Virus record (IMG/VR): IMGVR_UViG_3300046170_000090
Span: 1 to 33,157 of that record
Source of the DNA: a virus
DNA: 33,157 bases
Strand: one strand, 5' to 3'
Below the pieces are notes generated by a model that was not told where the DNA came from, made no database searches, and was given only the letters and a program-made list of their open reading frames with translations. A program made the position numbers and the translations under genes. How positions within the stretch are numbered: the first letter of the stretch is position 1; every line of letters starts with the position of its first letter. This document shows positions 9,280 through 16,687 of this stretch, piece by piece.

Positions 9280-12200
9280 ATGTCAATTCCTTTAACTAGA
9301 AAATATCAAAATATTTACGATAAACTTGTAAATCCACAAACGGAAGAAGAACAAGAAGCTAAAGAAAACGAAGAGTTAGCTTCTATTTATGCTCGTTTAC
9401 ATGGTGGAGCTACTTCTAAACAAGAAGAACCGTTAGGTTATGAAACTAATATAGGTCAAATTTACAATAAAATAGATCAAGGTGTAGGTGTACCCTCCAT
9501 TAGGACTGGTAAAAAAAGTTTAACAGACCTTGCAAATGATGATGAGTTTTCTAAAACTTCGCAAAGATTTTTAGAAAGTATTGGTTCAAACGATAATATA
9601 TTTGAATACTTAAGAGATGCTGAATACAGTTTAAGCTCTGCTATTGTTAGGGCTAAACAAGCAAATGACTGGACAGAACAGCAACAACAAGACTATAGTT
9701 ACTTAACACAACAATTTCAAAATTCAAACTTAAAAGGTGTTAAAGAACACTTAGGATTAATTAAAGATTTAGGCATTGATATAGTTTTTGATCCTTTAAA
9801 TGCTTTGGCTTTATTATTTTCAGTACAAACTGGTGGTGCAACTTTAGCAGGTAAAGCTGCTTTAACTGAAGCTGCTAGACAAGGAACTAAACAATTAATA
9901 ACACAATCTGTTAAGAGTGCTAAACCATTAGCTGCAGTAACAGCAGCAGAAGGAGCTACTTGGACAGGACTACACGATTATTTTTTACAAGATATCGAAG
10001 TAGATACAGACATGATTGATAACATAGATTTAAATCAAACTGCGTTCTCAGGGTTGTTAGGTGGTTTAACTGGTGGTATTTTAGGCGGTGGGATAGGTGC
10101 TGGGGTAGCTGCTCGTCAAGGTTCAAAGTATGCTAAGTTTGTTGAAAAAGAATTTAAGTATGCTAATAATTCTGATATAGATTTTGTAGGTCCCAGAACT
10201 AGAGAAGAAGTAGAAACAGATTGGAAAATTGATCAAGAATTAAATGTTGAATCAACTTTAGGTCCTGAAGGAGAAGTTACAGAAGAAACAATTGCCAGAA
10301 TTGATAAATCTAAGCCAAGTGTTAGAACCGGTTTAAACTTTTTATTTGGTAAATCTACGTCTGAAATGGTACAGTTTGTAGAAGACGAACCTTTAATAGG
10401 AAACTTTTTAAGAAAACTAAGATATGATTGGGATGCTGGTATTTTAAAGGAAGGTACTGAAGGAGCTACTAAAGCTAAACTAGCAGATGGTACTGAATCG
10501 GTTAGTACATTCGGTGAGTTTTATGGAAGACTTCATGGTAAATATATCCCAGCACTAGCTAAAATTTTTGATCCTATTGGATACAGTGGTTTTTTTGGTA
10601 AACTAGAATCTAAATCTAATAAAGTTTTAAATATTTTATTAAGTGATAAAAACTTGACAGTTAATAATGTAGATAATAAAATTGTAAATGGTCAATTTTC
10701 ATACAAACAAATGACTAGAGTGGATGGTAAAAATGTTGTAGATCAAACTTCGATAGATGTCAGTCCTGATATAATTCAAGCTTATAAAGGTTTAAGAAAT
10801 TTATTAGATGAAGGATATGTAGATGCAAATACTGTTGGATTATTTAGAACTGGAACAATTAGAAAAGCTGGTTTCTTTCCTAGATTATATAAGTATGACC
10901 AGTTAGATCAAAACAAAGAAGAGTTTGCAGATATATTAATTGCTAAAGGACATGCTAACCCTGTTAATGAAAAAGATTTAATTGATGTAGAAATTACTAA
11001 CGTAGATGGTAGTACTTCAATTGTACAGGGTAGTAGGAAAGGTCAGCTTGGTAAAGATGAAGAAATTTTTAAAGATGCTAATGGACAAGGAATGGACTTT
11101 TTAGATTTAGCAAACGGTGATGAAGCTGTAGCTAAACAATTAAAAGCTTACAAAATTATAGATGATATGTTAGCTGAAAGACATACTCCATTTGAACTAA
11201 GAGTAAAAGGAAAAAGTAATTCTACTGGGTATTTACAACCAAGAAGATTTGTAGATATTGAAGACTGGGAAATTTCTAAGTTTTTAGAAGATGATGTAGA
11301 AGTTATTTTAACGAATTACTTTACAAATTTATCACAATCAATAGCACGTAAAAAATATTTTGGTGCAACATTAGCTGAATTTAATAAATTAGAATTAGCA
11401 CCTATTATAAATAGAATGTTATCTGCAAAAAATAAAGATGGATCAAAAAAATATAGTAGAGCAGAAATTGATAAAGTTCAAAATGGATTAACTAGGATTT
11501 ATAGTAGAGCTACAGGTTTAGAAACATTTAGTAATTCACAATTAAATAAAAATAAATATTTAAGAAAAATTAAAGATGGTATTATTTTAAGTCAACAAGC
11601 ATCTTTACTTCCATTTGCTACTTTATCTAGTATTACTGAGCCTTTAATTTTATTATCAAGAGCTGGTGGTACTGACGGTCTTAATGTCGTTCAAGATATT
11701 GGATCAGCTATGAAAACTCAAACTGGTGCAAGTTTTGATAGGCTATTTAAGGCTATTGAAAGATCAACTGGAAAAACTACAAAAGGATTTAAAGATGTAA
11801 CCGATGAAGCGTGGGACGAAATACATCAAACAGGTTTAGCTTTTGAACAAGCTGTTATGGAAAGAATTGAAGGTTTAGCAGGGGAAGCAATAGAAAGTCC
11901 TACTATGAAAAAAATGCAAGAATTCTTTTTTAACAGTAATATTTTAGCTCCTTGGACTAAAGCAGTTCAACTAGCATCGTTTAATACTGGTAAAAGAATT
12001 ATTAAACAACATGCAGAAAAACTAGCTACAGGAAAAACTTTATCTGGTTCTACTCTTAAGACATCAGAAAAAAAACAAGTTATAAAAGAACTAAGACAGT
12101 TAGGTATTGATGAAAATGAAGCAGTTACTTGGTATAAAAAATCATTAGATCAAAATGGTTTATATGATGATAGTTTAGCTAAAGGTATAAACGGTAACGG

Positions 12201-13056
12201 TAACGAAACTTTTTATTCTGAAAGTATGCTGGGTGGTGCAAATAGATTTACTAAAGAAATTATTTTAAATCCTAGAGCAGCAGAAGCAAATAGACCTGAT
12301 TGGTTTAGCAGACCTGATGCTCAATTTTTAATTCAGTTTGCTGGTTACCCTACAGTCTTTAATAATACTATATTAAAAAGATTTATTAATGAGTTTTCTC
12401 CGGTAGCTAGAGATAAAAATAAAAAGTATGGTTTAAAGTACAATGAAGGTTTTGCACATACAGCACCTAAAATTGCTATGACTACTATACTTATGACAGC
12501 AGTTGCTCATATAGGTAATGAAATACGAAGCAACGGTAAAGCTACAGTAGATTACGATACTGGAAAAGAGAAACCTGAAGGAGAAATACTAGGTGCTGCT
12601 GTTAGGCGTTGGGGTGGTTTCGGTCCGTTTGATTATGCTTATCGGTATAGAGAAGAAGACGAAAGAAATGTAGGTCCAATCACTTCGGTTATGAAAGCTG
12701 TGGGTGGTCCTTTTCCTCAAGATATTTTAGATTCAGTTTTATATCGAAAAGGTTTTGGAGAATTTTTAGTTCCAAATGCACCTTACTATGGAGCTTATGA
12801 TAATATATTTGGTGAAGGTACTAAAAAGAAATTAAGAGCTATGGCTAGAGGAACGTATAAAAAAGAAGAGCCAAGTAACGAGCCTTTATTTAAATACTCT
12901 AAAGGTGGTATAGTTAAGAACGTACCTAATGTAACTGATGAGCCTGATGAAATGCAAAGCAGAGTAACTGGTGAGCCTTTTAACAGTACTGCAGAGTTTG
13001 TACAAGACGAAGAAGACCGAGCATTAAAAGCTCAAATGGAAGGACTAGGACTATGA
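9280..13056 (+). CDS. Very large internal virion protein (1258 aa)
   Basis: The longest gene in the window. It has a Glu/Gln-rich N-terminus, a Gly/Ala hydrophobic region around residues 165-200 (FDPLNALALLFSVQTGGATL), another Gly-rich hydrophobic stretch at about 255-275 (GLLGGLTGGILGGGIGAGVA), long charged helical regions, and a C-terminal segment YSKGGIVKNVPNVTDEPDEM at about 1206-1225. Giant helical proteins with Gly-rich hydrophobic patches near the end of the structural operon are typical internal core/ejection proteins (role of T7 gp16). No lytic transglycosylase motif is evident, so a peptidoglycan-cleaving domain is not claimed. It overlaps the next gene by 4 nt (ATGA). Confidence 0.7.
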   Translation: MSIPLTRKYQNIYDKLVNPQTEEEQEAKENEELASIYARLHGGATSKQEEPLGYETNIGQIYNKIDQGVGVPSIRTGKKSLTDLANDDEFSKTSQRFLESIGSNDNIFEYLRDAEYSLSSAIVRAKQANDWTEQQQQDYSYLTQQFQNSNLKGVKEHLGLIKDLGIDIVFDPLNALALLFSVQTGGATLAGKAALTEAARQGTKQLITQSVKSAKPLAAVTAAEGATWTGLHDYFLQDIEVDTDMIDNIDLNQTAFSGLLGGLTGGILGGGIGAGVAARQGSKYAKFVEKEFKYANNSDIDFVGPRTREEVETDWKIDQELNVESTLGPEGEVTEETIARIDKSKPSVRTGLNFLFGKSTSEMVQFVEDEPLIGNFLRKLRYDWDAGILKEGTEGATKAKLADGTESVSTFGEFYGRLHGKYIPALAKIFDPIGYSGFFGKLESKSNKVLNILLSDKNLTVNNVDNKIVNGQFSYKQMTRVDGKNVVDQTSIDVSPDIIQAYKGLRNLLDEGYVDANTVGLFRTGTIRKAGFFPRLYKYDQLDQNKEEFADILIAKGHANPVNEKDLIDVEITNVDGSTSIVQGSRKGQLGKDEEIFKDANGQGMDFLDLANGDEAVAKQLKAYKIIDDMLAERHTPFELRVKGKSNSTGYLQPRRFVDIEDWEISKFLEDDVEVILTNYFTNLSQSIARKKYFGATLAEFNKLELAPIINRMLSAKNKDGSKKYSRAEIDKVQNGLTRIYSRATGLETFSNSQLNKNKYLRKIKDGIILSQQASLLPFATLSSITEPLILLSRAGGTDGLNVVQDIGSAMKTQTGASFDRLFKAIERSTGKTTKGFKDVTDEAWDEIHQTGLAFEQAVMERIEGLAGEAIESPTMKKMQEFFFNSNILAPWTKAVQLASFNTGKRIIKQHAEKLATGKTLSGSTLKTSEKKQVIKELRQLGIDENEAVTWYKKSLDQNGLYDDSLAKGINGNGNETFYSESMLGGANRFTKEIILNPRAAEANRPDWFSRPDAQFLIQFAGYPTVFNNTILKRFINEFSPVARDKNKKYGLKYNEGFAHTAPKIAMTTILMTAVAHIGNEIRSNGKATVDYDTGKEKPEGEILGAAVRRWGGFGPFDYAYRYREEDERNVGPITSVMKAVGGPFPQDILDSVLYRKGFGEFLVPNAPYYGAYDNIFGEGTKKKLRAMARGTYKKEEPSNEPLFKYSKGGIVKNVPNVTDEPDEMQSRVTGEPFNSTAEFVQDEEDRALKAQMEGLGL

Positions 13057-13934
13057 CAATTAAAAATGATATGGACAGGCTACAGTATCGTAAAGGTGGC
13101 TTACTTAAATTACTTTTAAAAAAAGGAGATACTTTATTTTCTATTGCTAGAGATAATGAATTAAGTATCGCTGAGTTATTAGAAGTAAACCCACAAATTA
13201 AAAACCCTGATGAGATTTATGCAGGAGATAATCTTTTTATACCTAGTAAAAGCAAAGCACCTGTAGCAAAAGAGCCTTCAAAGCAAGAAAGTTTTTTAAG
13301 TGTATTCAGAAAAAAAGCTAAAGAAGTTGCACGTAAGTTTAAACGAGATGATATCAAACTTCCAGAAACTGCAGAGCCTGAATTAAGAAAAAGAATACTA
13401 CCAATTAATATGAGACAACTAGCCTATGATGTTTTTGGTGGTGATGATGATTTAACTGAAACTGATTTAAGTCCTGAAGAATATGCTGCTGCAAGAGAAA
13501 TAGCTATTAATGCAAGAAAACGTCAATCTGATACTATTTCATATAAAGATTATCAAACAGTTCCTGAAGGAATGAAAAGTGTTTATGATGACCCTGCTTA
13601 TGCTGATGTTGGTGGTAGTATTAAAGGTTCTCAAGGTGTAATAAAAAAATCTTTTAATGATCCAAAGTATGCTTTAAAAACTACAATAGGACAAGCTCGT
13701 TTAACTACCAATGACAAAGGAGAAACTATCTTAGAAGATCAATACAATTTTAATGAAAAATCTTGGAAAGATAGAAGCTTTAGTATTGAAGGAGTAAAAA
13801 CTTTTTTAGGAGATATGAGTAATGTTCTAAAACAACCAGAGTATTTTGGTCCACGTATGTTAGGTTCATATCTTGGAAGTGGTCCGGGTGAGGGGAGCAT
13901 GGTTAGAATTAATTTAGGAAAACTAGAGTATTAA
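13053..13934 (+). CDS. LysM-domain virion-associated protein
   Basis: A 293-residue protein translated from an ATGA overlap with the 1258-aa gene. Residues of about 22-65 form one LysM domain (KKGDTLFSIARDNELSI, AELLEVNPQI, GDNLFIPSK), a peptidoglycan-binding fold. Just before it is YRKGGLLK, resembling the YSKGG motif at the end of the upstream protein. The C-terminal 200 residues are unassigned; the last 40 are Gly-rich. It lies between the internal virion genes and the lysozyme. It may anchor a virion protein to peptidoglycan during entry or belong to the lysis set; the sequence does not decide this. Confidence 0.7.
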   Translation: MTIKNDMDRLQYRKGGLLKLLLKKGDTLFSIARDNELSIAELLEVNPQIKNPDEIYAGDNLFIPSKSKAPVAKEPSKQESFLSVFRKKAKEVARKFKRDDIKLPETAEPELRKRILPINMRQLAYDVFGGDDDLTETDLSPEEYAAAREIAINARKRQSDTISYKDYQTVPEGMKSVYDDPAYADVGGSIKGSQGVIKKSFNDPKYALKTTIGQARLTTNDKGETILEDQYNFNEKSWKDRSFSIEGVKTFLGDMSNVLKQPEYFGPRMLGSYLGSGPGEGSMVRINLGKLEY

Positions 13935-13935
13935 T

Positions 13936-14030
13936 ATGAACATTGAACAATGCAAAGCAGAGATTAAACGCCACGAAGGGCGAAGTCCTAGAGATTTATA
14001 TGGATAGTTTAGGCTCGAAAACTTTAGGAG
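13936..14030 (+). pseudogene. Lysozyme N-terminal part, split by two single-base frame changes
   Basis: The ATG at 13936 opens MNIEQCKAEIKRHEG and the frame then closes at a TAG at 14005-14007. Skipping one base at about 13981 continues as EVLEIYMDSLGSKTLGVGH in another frame, and skipping one T at 14059/14060 joins the frame that continues to 14387. Together they rebuild a T4-type muramidase N-terminus with the catalytic Glu (residue 14, RHEG), Asp (MDSLG) and Thr (KTLGVGH). Both changes are single extra bases, which favours sequencing error over decay. Confidence 0.7.
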
Positions 14031-14387
14031 TTGGTCACCTATGTCAACCAAACGAACCTTGAATATGATTGGGAAGTTGGTACTTCTGTTATACAAGCAG
14101 TTGTAGATAAATACTTTACCATAGACTTTGATAAGCATTATGCAGAAGCTATACATGTGTTTGGAGACAAGGAAGCTTTTTATAAACTACCTGAAAAGAT
14201 ACAGCACGTGTTAGTCAACATGTGTTTTAACTTAGGTGGTACAAGACTTTCAAAGTTTCGTAACATGTTGAAAGCTTGTAGAGAACACGACTGGAATAAA
14301 ATGGCTGCAGAGATGCAGGATAGTCGCTGGTTTACTCAAGTAGGTAGACGTAGCATTGAGCTACAACAAATTGTATTAGATCAATAA
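14031..14387 (+). CDS. Phage lysozyme (T4-type muramidase, GH24), C-terminal part
   Basis: This 118-codon frame holds most of a phage lysozyme. Its first ten residues are out-of-frame noise; from EYDWEVGTSV onward it shows the family pattern VVDKYFTIDFDKHYAEA, LPEKIQHVLVNMCFNLGGTRLSKFRNML and RSIELQQIVL. The full gene should run 13936-14387 (about 150 aa, normal for small phage endolysins). The enzyme cleaves the MurNAc-GlcNAc bond of peptidoglycan at the end of infection. It is followed at once by a small gene and a holin-like gene, consistent with a lysis cassette. Confidence 0.85.
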   Translation: MVTYVNQTNLEYDWEVGTSVIQAVVDKYFTIDFDKHYAEAIHVFGDKEAFYKLPEKIQHVLVNMCFNLGGTRLSKFRNMLKACREHDWNKMAAEMQDSRWFTQVGRRSIELQQIVLDQ

Positions 14388-14623
14388 TGTTATTATACAC
14401 AGAGAAACAATTAGATAAAGCTTACAGAATAGATTGTAAAGCTCGTACTAAATGTAATGAGCCTTGGGTACAACGAGAAGATTTCAGACCTTTATATGAA
14501 GATTTACTTGAGTCGTATATGATTGCTTACAGTGAAGATAATATATTAGGTGCTGATATACCTGAATATTTAATAGAGTCTGTAAATGATTTACTTGAAT
14601 CAACACTCACACTAGGAGATTAG
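14387..14623 (+). CDS. Small protein in the lysis region, unknown function
   Basis: A 78-residue protein whose ATG shares one base with the lysozyme stop (TAATG). It is acidic, with no membrane segment and the pattern KQLDKAYRIDCK...WVQREDFRPLYEDLLESYM. Similar small proteins occur between lysozyme and holin in marine phages. Coupled translation with the lysozyme suggests a lysis-time product, but no function is recognised. Confidence 0.6.
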   Translation: MLLYTEKQLDKAYRIDCKARTKCNEPWVQREDFRPLYEDLLESYMIAYSEDNILGADIPEYLIESVNDLLESTLTLGD

Positions 14624-14624
14624 A

Positions 14625-15092
14625 ATGAAAAAATTAAAAAGCATATTAGGTACTTTAGCCCCAACTCTTGGTGCTGCTATTGGTGGTCCAATAGGAGGAC
14701 AAGCTGGTCAGATACTAAGTAGTGTTTTAGGTGTAGCTAACAACCCAAAGTCTATTGAACAGGCTATGCAAAATCTTACAGCCGAGCAGATGGTTGAACT
14801 TAAGAAAGCTGAAAAGGACTTTGAAGTTCAAATGAAAGAACTTGATGTAGATATCTATGCATTAGAAGTTGATGATAGAAAAGATGCAAGGACTAAATTC
14901 TCAGGTGACTGGACTCCTACAGTTTTAGGAACTTTGTCAATGACAGGATTCTTAAGTTACATCTTTTATATTACAGCTTTTCCTGTACCCGACTCAAGCG
15001 ATGATATTGTCATGTTAATTATTGGTTCACTCACAGGTATCGCAACTGCTGTAATAAGTTTTTACTTTGGCTCATCAAATAAGGATAAATAA
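14625..15092 (+). CDS. Holin-like protein (3TM/GTA-type)
   Basis: A 155-residue protein. Its N-terminus is Gly/Ala-rich and hydrophobic (about residues 8-36, GTLAPTLGAAIGGPIGGQAG), followed by a charged helix with ELKKAEKDFEVQMKELDVDI and DDRKDART, then two C-terminal membrane segments at about 100-117 and 127-149. This order (Gly-rich N-terminus, charged helix with a D-R-x-DAR-like motif, two transmembrane helices) matches the 3TM holin family found in phages and gene transfer agents. Location next to lysozyme supports pore formation at lysis. Confidence 0.75.
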   Translation: MKKLKSILGTLAPTLGAAIGGPIGGQAGQILSSVLGVANNPKSIEQAMQNLTAEQMVELKKAEKDFEVQMKELDVDIYALEVDDRKDARTKFSGDWTPTVLGTLSMTGFLSYIFYITAFPVPDSSDDIVMLIIGSLTGIATAVISFYFGSSNKDK

Positions 15093-15172
15093 TGACCAGA
15101 AGGTCTATGAATCAAGATTTCTTTTTACCAATAATCATATTAAGTTTATTGACGTTATCGTATTTAACTTAG
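15092..15172 (+). CDS. 26-aa single-span membrane peptide
   Basis: The ATG at 15092 overlaps the holin stop (TAATG) and encodes MTRRSMNQDFF followed by a hydrophobic segment of about 13 residues, ending at TAG 15170-15172. Basic N-terminus plus one hydrophobic helix and tight coupling to the holin gene suggest an auxiliary lysis peptide (antiholin or spanin-like). Its 3' end overlaps the end of the convergent gene by 9 nt. Confidence 0.5.
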   Translation: MTRRSMNQDFFLPIIILSLLTLSYLT

Positions 15173-15394
15173 TAACCTTGCATTTAAATGAGCTTCAATC
15201 TCATTATGAATCTTATCAAGCTTAGTAGTCGCTTCTCTTAGCACAGTTTTCAAAGTATTATACTCTTCAGGTGTAAAAAACTTTTCTAAATCTTTTATAT
15301 CTGTGCTGGTTCTTTCGGTGACCAGCTTACCAGTTAAGTCATAAAACAAAGTATAGCTTACAAGCTTTGCTTCTGTGCGTTTAGTTCTGCTCAT
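15164..15394 (-). CDS. Small protein after nrdB, unknown function
   Basis: Start chosen at the ATG at 15394 (MSRTKRTEAK), which overlaps the 3' end of nrdB out of frame and has AGGA about 6 nt upstream; a longer frame from 15409 is possible. About 76 residues with a beta-like start (KLVSYTLFYDLTGKLVTERT) and a helical C-terminal half. Terminal gene of the leftward operon; its stop overlaps the convergent + strand gene. No family recognised. Confidence 0.6.
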   Translation of the reverse strand: MSRTKRTEAKLVSYTLFYDLTGKLVTERTSTDIKDLEKFFTPEEYNTLKTVLREATTKLDKIHNEIEAHLNARLLS

Positions 15395-15857
15395 CACCAA
15401 TCCTTGCAAAACTTATTTTGTCTTGTCTACCACGTAGTCCTGCTTTCATGTAAGAAGTAGCACGACCTTCAAAGAAGTTCTGATGTTCAACACCCATAAC
15501 TTCATCCAACCAACCTAGAGGATTCTCACGTTGGTCATAGTTTGTTTTAAGACCAAGCTGTAGTAATCTTCTATCAGCTATGTATCTATTGTAAGCATAC
15601 ATATCTTTCTTTGTAAGACCTTCAAGGTCTCCCATATCAAACACTAGGTCTAAGAATTTATCTTCTAGTGTTACCATCTGTCTACAAATCTCGTAGAGTT
15701 CTGCTTTAAAATCATCTGTCCATATATCTATGTTCTCTTGAATAAACTCTCTGAACAGTTTAGTCATAGCTTCAACGTGCATAGACTCATCACGTATAGA
15801 GTAAGTAACTATCTGTCCCATACCTTTCATCTTGCCGAACCTTGGAAAGTTTAACAA
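15381..15857 (-). CDS. nrdB: Ribonucleotide reductase class I small subunit, C-terminal part (frameshifted)
   Basis: This frame carries the second half of the diiron subunit: LNFPRFGKMKGMGQIVTYS, then RDESMHVEAM, which supplies the last Glu and His iron ligands (E238/H241 of the E. coli protein), and a helical C-terminus ending ARIGDEQN. Its apparent start MLNFP is internal to the domain. Skipping a single C near 15868 joins it to the upstream frame through LF-SSFAILLNFP, the normal family sequence. The full product would be about 328 residues, in the usual range. It reduces ribonucleotides together with NrdA to supply dNTPs for phage DNA synthesis. Confidence 0.88.
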   Translation of the reverse strand: MLNFPRFGKMKGMGQIVTYSIRDESMHVEAMTKLFREFIQENIDIWTDDFKAELYEICRQMVTLEDKFLDLVFDMGDLEGLTKKDMYAYNRYIADRRLLQLGLKTNYDQRENPLGWLDEVMGVEHQNFFEGRATSYMKAGLRGRQDKISFARIGDEQN

Positions 15858-15867
15858 GATTGCAAAG

Positions 15868-16365
15868 CTACTGAAACAACTGTAGTCCTTCTGTAAAGGC
15901 TGAATAGACTGCTAAAGTTTTTGCAATACTCTTCTTATCTTTCTTGATGGTCTTGATGTTATGTACGTACTCGTGTTTATCTGCCATTTCTTCGTACTCT
16001 GCAAAAGCTTTGTACTCTATCTCAGGCATACCAACTGTATCAAGGAGTAAGCTGTAAGCATGTTGATGGATAGACTCCATGTTTGCAAACGAACCCATCA
16101 TCATTCTAGCTTCAGGCTTTCTAAAGATACGCATGTATCTATCAACATAACCTGCACCAACATCTACATCAGATTGAGTAAACAATCTAAATATTTGTGT
16201 AAGTAAGTTCTTTTCTTTTGAATCTAACTCTTGCCAATCTTTTACATCTGTATGTAGTGGTACTGACTCCGGCATCCAATGCATTTGGTTTTGTAAGACA
16301 TAGTAGTCAAACATCCATGGGTTGTCGAAAGGTTTGTAGTAATCTCTTGTATCTAATAAACTCAT
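15868..16365 (-). CDS. nrdB: Ribonucleotide reductase class I small subunit, N-terminal part (frameshifted)
   Basis: 165 residues beginning MSLLDTRDYYKPFDNPW. It contains QSDVDVGAGY (the first Asp ligand region), NMESIHQHAYS, where E-x-x-H are iron ligands and the Tyr four residues after the His corresponds to the radical-bearing Tyr122, and AFTEGLQLF with the third Glu. The frame then ends with Q* because of a one-base shift just after TTGTTT. The start ATG overlaps the stop of the 59-aa gene upstream (ATGA). Presence of the Tyr supports a tyrosyl-radical class Ia-type enzyme. Confidence 0.88.
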   Translation of the reverse strand: MSLLDTRDYYKPFDNPWMFDYYVLQNQMHWMPESVPLHTDVKDWQELDSKEKNLLTQIFRLFTQSDVDVGAGYVDRYMRIFRKPEARMMMGSFANMESIHQHAYSLLLDTVGMPEIEYKAFAEYEEMADKHEYVHNIKTIKKDKKSIAKTLAVYSAFTEGLQLFQ

Positions 16366-16541
16366 CTGTTCTCCTCGTTAAATTTCTTAACTAAATATTT
16401 TAAATTTTCAATTACGTATCCTGCGTAATCTTGTGTTTTTGAGAATGGGTCTTTATGTTCATCACAATAATCTAACCACATCCTACTTGTAAAGCCAGCA
16501 AACTTCTGACTAAACACTTTGTCAAAGTCTGATTGTTTCAT
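16362..16541 (-). CDS. 59-aa protein between nrdA and nrdB
   Basis: ATG at 16539-16541 and stop at 16362-16364, beginning MKQSDFDKVFSQKF and ending VKKFNEENR. It is a compact charged protein with two Tyr-rich helices (WLDYCDEHKD; YAGYVIENLKYLVKKF). It overlaps nrdB by an ATGA. No function recognised; position within the reductase cassette suggests co-expression with it. Confidence 0.65.
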   Translation of the reverse strand: MKQSDFDKVFSQKFAGFTSRMWLDYCDEHKDPFSKTQDYAGYVIENLKYLVKKFNEENR

Positions 16542-16542
16542 A

Positions 16543-16686
16543 TTAATCCTTTGGTAAATAAACTATAACAGCAGAGTTACATTTAGGACAACTTAAATTA
16601 GTTTCCATAATATACTCATCGTTCTCATCTTCTATGTCGTGATCTCCACCCCATATCAATTCTGTTCCACAGTGCCAACAACCCAT
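16543..16686 (-). CDS. 47-aa zinc-ribbon protein in the nrd cassette
   Basis: ATG at 16684-16686, one base from the nrdA stop, and stop at 16543-16545. It begins MGCWHCGTELIWGGDHD and continues ETNLSCPKCNSAVIVY, giving two CxxC knuckles 29 residues apart, a typical zinc ribbon. Small proteins with CWHCG.ELIWGGDHD are common beside ribonucleotide reductase or replication genes in marine phages. Function unknown; it could be a nucleic-acid-binding or protein-protein adaptor. Confidence 0.75.
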   Translation of the reverse strand: MGCWHCGTELIWGGDHDIEDENDEYIMETNLSCPKCNSAVIVYLPKD

Positions 16687-16687
16687 A

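Noticed and set aside
15858-15870. Intron or intein splitting nrdB
   Set aside because: The two halves join by skipping a single base; there is no intervening sequence.
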